Positions 1 through 10,672 of a DNA stretch of 64,000 bases are shown here, in pieces. The notes below the pieces were generated by a model. It made no database searches and was not told the DNA's origin. It saw nothing but the letters and a program-made list of their open reading frames with translations. The translations under genes were made by a program, and so were the position numbers. Every line of letters starts with the position of its first letter. Position 1 is the stretch's first letter. Origin of the DNA: Wurfbainia villosa (lineage: Eukaryota; Streptophyta; Magnoliopsida; Zingiberales; Zingiberaceae); NCBI GenBank assembly GCA_025175895.1, contig JAKLTH010000283.1, forward strand, positions 1,240,001 through 1,304,000, in the 5' to 3' direction.

Positions 1-959
1 CGATGATAGAATGCGGTAGTTGTGGAAGGAAATGAATATCCTTCACTGTGGATAGAGGATCTATTTAGAACAGCTATGGGACACCTGTGTATACTCTAGG
101 ATTTATTTATGGTTGGTGTTGACATTGTAGTGACATGGTGTCATACAATTGTCATTGTTGTTGTGATGATTGGTATATCATCAACCTAGAGTAAAGAAAA
201 TGCATGTGTGTAGCGATGACAATTTCATACTTGGTATGAATTATTTGAGCTTTTAATTATCTTATTAGACTTATTGACGACTTAGTCGTCCAGGGATTTG
301 GGAAGTCGTGTATTCTGGACACGATTGGATCAGTGGTGGTAGTTGGAGTTACGCACTCGGCCATCATAGATGGTGGTTTTTCTGGTATTGATTTGATTAT
401 TACCATAGATATGGATAGGATGCTCTAGCGATACTACATCGCTAACTGGTTGGACCAGGAAGGTGATGGAATTTACTTGGTTTGCAGCTTGTGAAACTAG
501 TTTCAGGGCTCAGACGATGGTTGACTTTTACGCCAGTGTTGATTAATTATTCTGGTGTGGATGGAAGGGTAGTGTATATGGATGCATCATTTTGGGGATC
601 GGAGCGATTCCGATGCTATTGAATAAGATGTAACCTAAGCTTACGACAGTTAAAGGACTGCGAGATAAGTCGTCATATATATGACGTGGACTTAGTAGTT
701 ATTAAGTTGTTTTGAAGAGGTGAGGGGCAGAAATGCTCATGGAGTTTTGACTAGCCACTGGATAGCTACTATAGAGTAGTTGGAACACGAACGATTGTAA
801 CAAGGAAGTTTGGTCGCGATAGCCTCCCATGTACTTACAGAGTGTGTGGTGGAGTGGATTTTGGGACGGTAGATGGACTTCTCTTGTGAAAAGATAATTC
901 CCCGTCTCTGACTCTGAGGAGGATAATGGTTTCCGGAGTTGCATTAGTTTAAGGAACAG

Positions 960-1450
960 ATGCTTCAAGAAATTCCGATTCCGGAATGGAAGTGGAAGCG
1001 TATTATTATAGATGTTGTGGTGGGTTTGCCTAGGACACATCAAGGTCATGACGCGATTTGGGTAGTCGTTGACCGACTAACGAAATCCGCGCACTTCTTA
1101 GCGATTTGGAAGACCGACTCTTTGGATCGTTTGACAGAGTTATATTGTCGGGATATCATCAGATTTCATGGTGTTCCTTTGAGCATTATATCAGATAAAT
1201 ATCCCCGGTTCACGTCTCGGTTCTGGCAGAGTCTGCAGTAGGCCTTAGGCACACAGCTTCATTTTAGTACTGCATTCCATCCGCAGACAGGTGGACAGTC
1301 TGAGCGGACCATTTAAACTCTAGATGATTTGCTGAGGTCCTGTGTTATGGATTTCGGGGACAACTGGGAGGACCACTTGTCATTAGTGGAATTCGCCTAT
1401 AACATCAACTATCATTCGGCTATCCAAATGGCCCCGTTTGAAGCATTGTA
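960..1450 (+). pseudogene. Integrase core remnant (Ty3/Gypsy)
   Basis: The frame opening at 960 reads IPIPEWKWKRIIIDVVVGLP, then AIWVVVDRLTKSAHF and HGVPLSIISDKYPRF. These are the first and second acidic regions of a retroviral-type integrase (rve) core. The usual SDRDPRF has become SDKYPRF. After a stop at 1241 the same frame continues with FHPQTGGQSERT (normally DGQSERT) and further stops, then WEDHLSLVEFAYN. Homologous segments lie at 53001-53702 on the minus strand in family B. Several stops make it a pseudogene. Confidence 0.88.
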
Positions 1451-1599
1451 TGGTTGACAGTGTCGTACACCCACCCTCAGAGAGGAGGTTGGGGAGGCCC
1501 AGTTGCTAGAATCCCAGAGAGCTCAACATTGAGGCAGAGTTGGTCCATACTATCAGACGTAGGATGGCAAAGGCGCAGGATCGTCAGAAGAGTTATACG

Positions 1600-2049
1600 G
1601 ATCAGAGATAGAGACCTCTGGAGTTCTCTATTGGTGATCATGTATTCCTGCGAGTCTCACCCACGAAAGGGGTGAAGAGATTTTGCCTCCGTGGTAAGCT
1701 AGCTCCTAGATATATTGGTTCGTTTGAGATTTTAGAGAGGATCAGAGCAGTCGCTTATCGCTTAGCACTGCCACCATCTTTGACGGGTATTCATGATGTG
1801 TTCCATGTGTCCATGCTGAGGAAGTATGTGCCAGACTCTACACATATTCTGTCAGATGTACCAGGTTCCATTCAACCTGATGCTACTTACGCAGAGGTTC
1901 TAGTATGGATTTTTTATCACAAGGATTGGTAGTTGTGGAACAAGATTGTCCGATTTGTCAAGGTCGGGTGGAGTCACCACACCGATGAGGAGGCTACTTG
2001 GGAGCTTGAAGAAAAGATCAGAGCTCAATACCTCCACCTGTTTACTTAA
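1600..2049 (+). pseudogene. Integrase C-terminus with chromodomain-like tail
   Basis: Reads GKLAPRYIGSFEILERI and VFHVSMLRKYVPDS, the GPY/F-type integrase C-terminal module. After a stop near 1930 it continues in another frame with HTDEEATWELEEKIRAQY. That last motif is the C-terminal chromodomain signature of Tekay/Del chromoviruses. The stop-interrupted frame ends about 100 bp before the 3' LTR, as expected for pol of this lineage. Confidence 0.85.
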
Positions 2050-2146
2050 GGTACGTGAAATATATTTTCAGTACTTGTGGTATCTCTTACTCATTAGGCA
2101 TCTGAGTAGGAAATTTGGGGACCAAATTTTTATTAGTGGGGGAGAA

Positions 2147-4626
2147 TGTTAAATACGGGAAAATTTAAAATACCAAATTAGATGGCCAAAAAAAAATTAA
2201 GAAAAATAATCCTGGGAATTATTTCGAGATTTTTAGAGAATTTTAGAAATTTTTCAGAATTTTTCTGGAATTAAACGGGGCTTGTATGAAATATTTACGG
2301 GGATAAAAAAAATAGGTTTTTAAAGAGCTTGTTTTAACTATTTGATAGGGATAATTAACCTAAATTATAAACTTAGGTTATAAGTTAACCTGATCCTGTT
2401 TCCTTTTCTTTCCCAATTTCTCCGGTGTCGCTCCGCACGACGACAAGGTCGTTTCTTTTTCTTTTCCACTCGCGAGCTCTTCTCTCATGATCCTCTCCAC
2501 CACGCCGATTTCTTTTCCCTCACCGCGCCGCTACCAGCGACCGCCACAGCCCGCAGCCACCGACGCCGCCGCCCGAGCTCTTGCGGTCGGCCACTCCTCC
2601 GCAAGCACCGGTAACCTCTCGCCTTTCCCGGTGCCCAGGTCACCGCGGGTGCCCTCTTCGTCGTTGCTCGCCTAAGCCGCCACTGCTTCGCCGCCCTTCT
2701 CCCGGTCGCCGCTTCACTGCCATTGCACGCACCGTCGACCGCCTCTCTCACGCACGCACCGCGTACCTACGTCTTCGGTCGCCACGCCGCGCTAGTTCGA
2801 TAAAAAGTTTTGGATTAATTAAGAGTTGATTAATCGAACCAATTAAATTAATTGAATAGATAGATTTCTGATTTAATTGATTAACTAGGGCTATTAATTT
2901 GGTTCATTAATCTAGTTTAATCATGCTGATTAGTTTGGATTTAATCGAATAACTGGTCCAGATTTAATTAACCTACTTAACAGATTAATTATCATTAAAT
3001 TGGTTGAATTAGCTTTAGGCTAATTAATCAAGAGTTAATTAATCTAAATTGATTTGATAATCAATTAAGAGATTAATTGAGTTATTAAATACTTGTCCAC
3101 TAGTTAGTTAAAAATATTGATCAAGTTAAATAACATATTCGAGAACGGAAAGCTAAAGAAATCCTCGAATTGGAAGATAACTCGGACATTCTACATATCA
3201 GGTTTCGGTCACGAGACAGGTCTACGGGTGTGAAGAGTTCATGATTTCGAACATTATATCAAGCGGATATTTTGACTTATCTCTTAGATATAGTCATGTT
3301 GATATGCTAGTTAGGATAGCTTGCAATAGTTTTCATGTTTATATACCTAGTATATTTTTGTGCCTACTTGATACATGCATTTGATCGGTTATGATTATCT
3401 TCCCTGTTTTACTTGGATCATAGATATGTACTTATTGATTGTGCATATTATTCGGATAGGTATTTTTAGTTGGTATTACATGCCATAGTATCATGCACCA
3501 TTTTGCATGATTGCATGCTGGCTGGACAGGGTTCCTTTATAGTTGAGCCCGCAGCCAGTTATATGGCCTGCACACACTGTCACTCATGGGTTAGTGGTAC
3601 ATCAGGAGGGTGTGTGCAGTTGCTCTGTCAGACTCCGCTGGTCCGCTCATGGGTAGCGATGAGGCAGCGTGGTAGCGGACAGGGATCCCTCCTCTGGTTT
3701 ATGACACCGGGAGATGAGAGCTTAGCTCCCCCACTCTATTTGGGGTAGGAGGATAGGTGTACTCCGACAGCATCCTGTCCACTAGGTCACTCAGGAGCAG
3801 TGATGGCAGAGTGCACAGTTGTCATAGCCCTACCCACTCGGCTTCACCATCACATGTGAGGTAGTTGACTGGCGTCAGGGGTGACCATGTCATTTGCACG
3901 GCATGCACTTTGCATAGATAACATTTGTATTGTGTTTGCTACATTTTTATTGCTGCCTTGGATGTTGCATATGATTACCATGCATACATGATTCATATTT
4001 GTATATGGTGATGACTTTATCTCTTATAGTATGACACATGCTCCTGTATCAGGATAGGAGATTCAGGTAAGTACAGTCTTTTTGTATTTCTTGCTTGCAT
4101 ACCCTATTTATATGAGATTGTACTGGCATGATTCTTATTATTAGCTATATCTTGCTATGCATATCGACTATTATTCGTTAAGTTCTTTAAACCGTTGCTT
4201 TACATCTGTTTCAGGTTGAAACTGCTAGGAGAGTCCAGCTGCCAATCCCCCTCGTCGAAATTGATAGGTTTTATTGGTCTTATAGTTTTGGTTTTTAACT
4301 AGATGAAGTGTGTAGGACTTGTGTTTGTTTTGGTTACGTACTTGTGGAGGTTTGGAGATATTTGTTGTGTCCTTATGGATTATTCGATTGGTTTGATTGT
4401 ATATTCCTGCTCAGATGGCAGAAGGGATAAGTCTAGATATAGTAGACTGTTGCTATTTACCTGGATTGATGACCTGAGGCCTATTTATTATTTGCGTGTG
4501 TAGTTTTTGTTCCGGTCGTGTTGACCGATGTATAGTGGCCGTGTAGGCCTTGTATGCAAGTTCCATATTGTCACCGTGCAGAGAGATCTTTGTCGGATTT
4601 TAAATCGCGGGACTCCCGGCGTGACA
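2147..4626 (+). repeat. Family A 3' LTR (2480 bp)
   Basis: Starts tgttaaatacggg after a polypurine tract and ends ggcgtgaca, giving the TG...CA ends of an LTR. The same sequence in reverse orientation forms the LTRs at 15415-27419 (interrupted) and 45664-48583. A TATA-like ttataaac lies near 2366. A GC-rich block follows (2430-2800), then an AT-rich stretch with many attaatt words (2800-3120), the conserved ORF box (3463-3870), and a strong splice-acceptor-like ctgtttcag near 4207-4215. The element end is at 4626; its target duplication cannot be checked because the 5' LTR is outside the window. Confidence 0.9.
3470..3748 (+). other. Conserved open frame inside the family A LTR
   Basis: A 92-codon frame in the sense direction of the element. 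Its reading is shared with the corresponding frames at 16200-16589 and 46451-46795 in the other two family A LTRs. Shared pieces are CTILHDCMLAG, SFIVEPAASYM, CTHCHSWVSGTS, GSGQGSLLW and TPGDESLA. This copy stops at LYLG*, whereas the other two run on through LGQKDRCTPTASCP. I know no protein family like it. It may be a conserved RNA or regulatory segment that happens to stay open. Confidence 0.5.
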
Positions 4627-4675
4627 CACCTTTCAGTGCGCCACGAACCTGAGAAGGCACTCAGGATAACATTCT

Positions 4676-4680
<5 letters not shown>

Positions 4681-4707
<27 letters not shown>

Positions 4708-4708
4708 G
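4681..4708. repeat. TG/TA dinucleotide microsatellite
   Basis: A (tg)n run passes directly into a (ta)n run just beyond the family A LTR end. Confidence 0.9.
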
Positions 4709-4839
4709 CCGTCTGATCTTACGAGATTACACAGTAAATGGAAAATGTACAGTGTTTCTCTCCCATGACTTTGACCAAAATCTTCGTCGTCGATCCCCAT
4801 ATGTATAGCTGTACTATAGCCCAACTCCTGAATCTGTCG

Positions 4840-5330
4840 GGGTTGCCACCGTCGTCCAACTGACTGAATCGTGATTGGATTACCGTCAAAATTTGGTCGA
4901 ATTGCAGCTGCCAACACTGCAGCAGCTAGCAGCCACAATTGTGGTCAATTCTGATAGCAATCCGATCAGAATTCGATTACAGTTCAATCGACATCAGAGT
5001 TTGGCCGGATCGTGGTTGGATTTCAGTTGAATCACGATCGGAATCGATCGCAATGCTAGAGGCCGCAATTCGATCGGATTTTGATCTCGATTCGGTCGAA
5101 AGGTCCTGTTAGACTCTAACTCTGGCCGGATTGTAGTCGGATCACACTTGGAATCCGACCAAATTGTGGTTGTTAGGGATCGCAATCGCGGTCGATTCCA
5201 GTCACGATTCGATTGAAATTCGATCATAATCCGGTCAGATTTCGATGTCAATCGAACCTCGATCGGATTTTGATCAGATCACGACCATAATTCAGTTGCT
5301 CGACGGTGATGTCGAGCAGCAAAAAGTTTC
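4840..5330. repeat. Degenerate GATC-rich short-period repeat
   Basis: The stretch is built from repeated variants of words such as cgatcggattt, aattcgatcg and cgatcataatccg, with irregular spacing. It has no gene-like frame: the 85-residue minus-strand frame here is an artefact of the repeat (many R, S, P and I residues). It resembles a decayed satellite or minisatellite. The neighbouring 4709-4840 and 5331-5590 are AT-rich spacer without recognisable features. Confidence 0.55.
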
Positions 5331-5606
5331 GACGAGTAAAACATTATGTATTTTTTTGTTACGATGCGATACTCGATGAATAATAAAAAAATTAAAGTTT
5401 AAATTTTAAAATGGAATAGATATTTTGTAGATTCATTTGTAAGTGTCTGATTTTTTTTTTAAGATAAATTAAGGGAGAAAAAACTCTTTATGGTGAAGCT
5501 AAAGCGCAGTCTCTTTCTTCTTTCTCCCCCATCAAGTTCATTAAATTTGATAGCAAAAATTAGGTCTCCATCGACTTGTTATATAAGAGTGAAAAGGACT
5601 ATTGTT

Positions 5607-6071
5607 GCAAATTTCTAGCAGTAGCGATACTGGAGGTATCCAATCAGTCGCACGGTTCGATCCCAGCTGCGAAATTGCAGAACTCGCGAATATGTGCGGA
5701 AAGTTCAACGAGCGGTGTCGGAGGGTAAACCTGTACGCTCTGATAGACGATTGAGCAGTTAGCCCAAAATCGCCGGGGTTTACGATGAAGGGTCTTCGGG
5801 CGTGTGAACTATAAAAAGTTTACCATCGCTTTGCCCGGCAATGACGCGTCGGTAAGAGCTTGGGGGGTCCCTGGAGCAAGCCATGGTTCGATCCTGCCTG
5901 CGGCTGCGGAGGAATTCGTCGTTGCTTTCCACTGCGGAGTTGCATGGGCGGGTTCCGTACTGTGAGTTGGTGTGAGTGCGACGATTGGCGTTAAACCCAT
6001 CACGGCGCTGGCGCGTCTTCTGATTATCCCTTGTAGGCGGTGGAGACTCTTCTGAGGCCGTGGCGGGAAAA
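5607..6071 (+). mobile_element. Dimeric tRNA-derived SINE with 16-bp target site duplication
   Basis: The direct repeat gaaaaggactattgtt occurs at 5591-5606 and again at 6072-6087, bracketing 465 bp. Inside are two tRNA-like promoter pairs: A-box-like tagcgatactgg (5622-5633) with B box ggttcgatccc (5654-5664), and ggtaagagcttggg (5851-5864) with B box ggttcgatcct (5885-5895). The A-to-B spacings (about 32 and 34 bp) fit RNA polymerase III internal promoters. The insert ends in a short A-rich run before the second repeat. A long target duplication plus pol III boxes is the signature of a SINE. The 64-codon minus-strand frame here is not a gene. Confidence 0.72.
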
Positions 6072-6378
6072 GAAAAGGACTATTGTTTATGTACGTTGAT
6101 AAATTCGATATAAAATTTATACAGTAAAATTTGATCTCTATAATAATGAATTATTTAATATCATATCAAAATCAATAATTATTTATAATTTATTATCTTT
6201 CATATTTATGGACCACGATTTTAACTTTTGCACAGGGAGTGACAAGGACTATAGTGCGCTCGGTACTATTTGAAAACCGAAATCATTCAATTCTGACATT
6301 TATTCAATTTCACAACCGATCCTTGTACTATCTTTTTTAATTCGATTCCACTAGTGTTCGGGAGATCAACGGCATCGC

Positions 6379-7969
6379 TCAGTCACTGTGTGCCTCAGAT
6401 TTGGCGGCCATCAGACACAGAGCGTGCTTCCTGTGCACAGTCACCCCCGGCACTTCTTCCATGCTCACGTCCTCCTCCCTCATTCCCGACGGCAATTGCC
6501 AGTCGAAGGAGTACAAGAGGTTGGCCAGCGGCAGCTCCGACATCACCATCCCTAGATCCTTCCCCGGGCAAATCCTCCGCCCCTCGCCGAACGGGATCAG
6601 CTTGAAGTCATAGTGCGCCGACGGCGTGCGCGCCCCCTCCGTGTTCATGAACCTCTCCGGGTCGAACACCTCCGGTCTCTCCCACGCATTCGGATCCCTG
6701 CCGATCGCCCAAGCGTTCACGTAGATCGCTGTCTCGGGAGGAATTTGGTACCCGTCGCTTAAAGTGACCGAGTGCATGGTTTCCCGGTTGACGAGCAGCG
6801 GCACCGGCGGGTGCAGCCTCATCGTCTCCTTGACAATGCCTTTGAGGTAGTGAAGCTGGTGCAGGTCGCTCTCCTCCACCTTCCCTTTGTTTCTTCCCAC
6901 GCAGCTTCTCACTTCCTCTTGGGCTCTCCTCATCAACTCCGGCCGCCGGATGAGCTCCGCCATTGCCCACTCGACCACCGCCGACGAGGTATCCGTCCCG
7001 CCGATGAAAATATTCTGCCGATGACCGAATCAGTTTTAATTTTTTACAATTTATTTTGACAACGAAACCGAAAATAATTGTCACCATAAGAACTCCTTTG
7101 AGGTTCTCCTCTGTCAGCTGCCCATCCTTCAGCAACCCGAGCAGAACATCCAAGAAATCCTCATTCTCTTCGATTTCGGATCGGCTTTCCGCGTCGAGAT
7201 GACAATCGATGAATTTCTGGTAGATGCCGTCGAGCACGAGAAACAATTTCCGAAGCCTGGATTTCATCCCTGTCGCCGCATCGACCCACCCGAGCAGGGG
7301 TAAGTAGTCTGCCACGAAGAAGCCACCCAACATCTCCTGCGCTTCCTTGAGGACGTCATAAAGGCTGAGGTCGTCTTCGGCGATGTCTCGACGGAAGGCC
7401 ATCCTGCATGTCGCGTTGCAAGAGAAGCACAGGGCGAGCTCACTCACGTTGACGGCGAGAGAGCTCGAGACGCGAGAAGAGATATGCTTCGCCATCCTCG
7501 CGACCTCATCTTCCCTCACGGACGTGAAAGACCTGATCTTTCTGGTGCTGAAGAATTCGACGGTGCAGAGCTTGCGTAGCTGCCTCCAGCGCTCTCCGTA
7601 GGGGATGAAGGCGACGTCGGCGCGGCCGTAGGAGAGCTTGGAGGAGGCGACGTTGAGGGGGCGGGAGCAGCAGGCCAGGTCGAAGGTCTTGAGGACGTCC
7701 CTGGCGAGGGCGGCGGAGGAGACGACCACGGCGGAGACTTGGCCGAGCTTTAGGTGCATGAGCGGGCCGTACTGCTTAGAGATTTCCCATAGGGACTGGT
7801 GCAGCAGATTGCCACGTATCTGGTGGAGGTTACCGATGATCGGGAGCTTCGCCGGGCCGGGCGGGAGCTTCTGGCTAGCCGGTTTGGTTCTTGCTTCTCG
7901 GCCACCGGCTAGAAGAAGAGAAGAGAGCAGTGCTACGAGGAAGAGAAGAGACAAGACGAGAGCAATCAT
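6379..7969 (-). CDS. Cytochrome P450, CYP71 clan (A-type), two exons
   Basis: Haem-thiolate monooxygenase, expected at the ER membrane and partnered by NADPH-P450 reductase; substrate unknown. Exon 1 is 7969-7085 and exon 2 is 7014-6379, with a 70-bp phase-0 intron (7084-7015, GT...AG) at the position usual for A-type P450s. The 506-residue product has a hydrophobic anchor (MIALVLSLLFLVALL), proline-rich hinge KLPPGPAKLP, I-helix GGTDTSS (about 300-306), ExxR as ETMR (358-361), PERF (414-417) and haem loop FGEGRRICPG with Cys444. An in-frame ATG at 7999 would add ten residues, but the TATA box at 8025-8032 puts the transcript start near 7995-8000, so I choose 7969. No stop or frameshift interrupts it. 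CYP71D-like specificity is possible but not provable here. Confidence 0.93.
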
Positions 7970-8024
7970 TTTTGAAACACAAACAAAGGGACACTGCACG
8001 AAGAGATGAACCGCCCTGCGTCCA

Positions 8025-8032
8025 TCTAAATA
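8025..8032 (-). promoter_or_regulatory. TATA box of the P450 gene
   Basis: Reverse complement reads TATATTTA. It lies about 56 bp upstream of the ATG at 7969 and only 26 bp upstream of the ATG at 7999, favouring the shorter reading frame. Confidence 0.6.
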
Positions 8033-9400
8033 TAGCAGTTTAGCGAGAAATTTTCAAAAATATTCAAAATATATACTTTACTTTCATATTTATCAAAAAT
8101 TATATCTATTTACCAAAATATTTTTTTTTCTCTTATGATAAAAATTAAAAAAAAAATAACTCGAAAGGATTACATGAATATTGATGACCACAAGCTCATC
8201 GTGAAGATAAGATTTTGATCGTAATTTCGTTGTCACTTGGAAGTCCCTTAGATTTTTAGACAGTTATTTTGTGACAAAACTTAAGAGAGCGAGAATTTTC
8301 CATTTTTTATTTTTTATTTTTTTTTAGAAAATAGAAAATATTTTTTTTTTTTGTGTTTTATAATTTTTTAGAAAACATTCTTTTATTTTTTGAAATACGA
8401 AAATAAAAACAAAAAATAATTTTTTTTGTGTTTTTTAATTTTTCAGAAAATGTTCTTTTATTTTCTGAAAAAACAGAGATGAAAAATACCAACTAAACAC
8501 GTTTTCTCATTTTTATAGAAAATAAAAAAAAATTTTGCCTACCAAATACCCCCCTAAACTTTTTATAATTTTATTTTATCATGGTCACTTTTTCAATCCA
8601 AGATTCAAGTGCCTTTTAGCCGAGTAAAAGATCGGCTTCCAAAAGACAGTATTTTAACAAATAAACGTGCCTTTTAGTAAATATAAGAATCAAGTGCGTG
8701 ATTTGCAATTTTTTGTTAAGATCGGTGTGGTTCAAATTATCATGTATAATTTTAATTATGTAATTATTAGATAATCATAATTAAGGTTATGAAAAATGAA
8801 ATATAATTTATATTGTTTGATTCAATCCTAAATAATACAATAAAAATTTATTTGGTCAGAAGTTTTATCAAATAACCCAGTTTAATATTTTACTATATTA
8901 TCCTTAGCTCAATTTTAAGGCTTCATTTACACTGAAAGATGGTGGTATCGATATCGATATCCACGGTGACAGTTGGCGACCGTCGACGGCGATCGAACGA
9001 CAACGGAGGCGATGGTGGACGACGACGATGATCGACAATCGACAGACAACAGGCAGTGATCGACGGTGGGTGACGGGTGGTGGGCGATAATCGACGATCG
9101 ATAATCGGCAATCGGTGGTTGACGGTTGGCGGCGGTGGACGACGATTGTTGGTGACGATCGACAGTCGACGGTGACGACGACTGTATAGAAAAAAATTTT
9201 TACCTCGATGATTAATCGAGATGATCAGCCTGAGTTAATGTCCGAAGCTGACTCCGTGATTTCAACAGAACTGTATAGATTGCGTCGGCACTGGTTTAGC
9301 TATCTTGTGTGATCGGCCTCCACTCAGCTTGGCCCCGATGTCATTTCGACTTTGAGCCGCTTCAGTTGTGGGCCGAAGTTAGGCTAACCTTATTAATTGA
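8033..9400. other. AT-rich spacer and low-complexity DNA without genes
   Basis: 8090-8560 is very AT-rich with long A and T runs. 8930-9190 is a short-period low-complexity block of words such as gacgatcgacggtgg; the minus-strand 62-residue frame here is compositional. 9190-9400 shows no feature I recognise. Confidence 0.6.
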
Positions 9401-9598
9401 TTTGCTGAACCTCGAGCAATTACAACAAATAAAGATGATGTTGAAGACTGCTCAGAAGTAGAGATTCTCTCAGTACTGATCACTGAGGAACCAGTATTTG
9501 AAATGATGAGATTGCATGCAGAAGCAATAGCCCCAGTCAGAAGGACATCAAGCGCCACAGGTTATGATTTGCATGTCTGTACCAGGTTTTGTTCAGGC
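9401..9598 (+). pseudogene. dUTPase-like fragment
   Basis: A 66-codon open stretch between stops carries RLHAEAIAPVRRTSSATGYD followed by LHVCTR. The pattern R-x-A...P-x-R...A-x-GYDL is the N-terminal motif of trimeric dUTPases. No ATG opens the frame and the remaining dUTPase motifs do not follow before the stop at 9599. Plant dUTPase domains occur both as the cellular gene and in some endogenous pararetroviruses and retroelements; this fragment is too short to decide. The stretch 9602-9975 is AT-rich and featureless. Confidence 0.45.
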
Positions 9599-10536
9599 TA
9601 ACTTAATTAATATCATCGTTGTATTAATTTTATTTTTATATCAGTGAAAAATTGCTTTATTATTATTTTCCAATCTATATTATCGTTTTGTTTAGCATTT
9701 TTATTTTTATTTCTTCTTCATTTTTATATATTCAAGTTTTTTTTGTCTATTATTCATCTAGAAGTGTTTTACCCTGTAAATTTTGTAAGTCTTAAATAGA
9801 TCCTAGCTCTTCTCACCGTTGCTACTGTTTTTTTTTTGTATTTACTTCTTTAGGAATTTACTCAAGTTAATTTATTTAAATAAGAACTTAAATTATTTTC
9901 AATTTTATTTAAAATTACTATATTAATTTAAATTGTTAGTCTCAAATTTTTGAAAACTGTGTAAGAGGTTGTTTATGTTGGTAAATTGATTGAACCAATA
10001 AATAATTTTTTCAATTTGGATGAATGAGAAATTAATATGGTTTAATCTGGATCATCGAATTAAGATGAATAAATCAGGTTCATTCAAATGAGAGGGCATA
10101 AGTGTCATTTGGATGACTCAATCTTGGTCATCAAATTCAAAATGAAAGACTTAGATGCATCCAAATGAAGAGACATTGTATCCCTTAAGAATGGATGTGA
10201 TCTAGATCATCAAATTAAATTGAACAGATGAGATATGATTGAACCAATAGATTCCTCTACCCCTTCACAAAGTATGAAGAAGACTCCTCACTTCACTTGA
10301 TTCATTCAATTAATCCCAATTCAAGGCAAAGCAAGTAGTGCATTACATACTTGCATTCTAGAGAATTCGAAAAAACTTCTTTGATTTGGAGGTCTTGCAA
10401 TTTACAGTGCTACTATCGCGAGATAAAGTCATGATATTTTAGGAGACGATTATCATATTCCTTGAGCATCGTGTGAGGGGCAAATTCATCTTAAGGAGAT
10501 AGAGTCCAACTTTAGTCTCGACTTCGCCTAAGCAGT

Positions 10537-10672
10537 GTTATATCATTATTCTGCCCGTATTCAGATTGCACCTCCTTCACCGAAACCAACAATCTTAAGA
10601 TAAATTTTTTCATGCAATCTACTATGACTTCATCATCAACGGTCTTTGTTCCACCAACACATGACAAGAAAT
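10537..10672 (+). repeat. Direct repeat, copy 1 (flanks Copia gag)
   Basis: Contains cagattgcacctcctt, ccgaaaccaac and caatctactatgacttc and recurs with scattered substitutions at 11513-11648. This copy covers the gag start codon. Confidence 0.75.

Larger units (their letters stand above)
1..2146 (+). mobile_element. Family A chromovirus, internal region (decayed pol), 5' end outside window
   Basis: This is the pol part of a Ty3/Gypsy element whose 3' LTR follows directly. No long frame survives over 1-950. Around 480-610 a shifted frame still reads like RNase H start (CETSF, then TPVL and VVYMDAS, matching the usual APVL...VYTDAS). Stretch 1-900 matches the reverse complement of about 11,810-12,720, the internal region of the second family A copy. 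The integrase begins near 960. The element ends in a purine-rich tract (agtgggggagaa, 2135-2146) that abuts the LTR, which fixes its orientation. It is clearly non-functional. Confidence 0.85.

Noticed and set aside
2485..2829. Frames in the first family A LTR GC-rich block
   Set aside because: Short, overlapping and not conserved between LTR copies.
5622..5905. Possible tRNA genes
   Set aside because: A and B boxes are present but no cloverleaf or anticodon stem can be formed by eye; the 16-bp target duplication makes it a SINE.
6354..8009. Plus-strand frames of up to 123 codons over the P450
   Set aside because: Antisense shadows of the GC-rich P450 exons.
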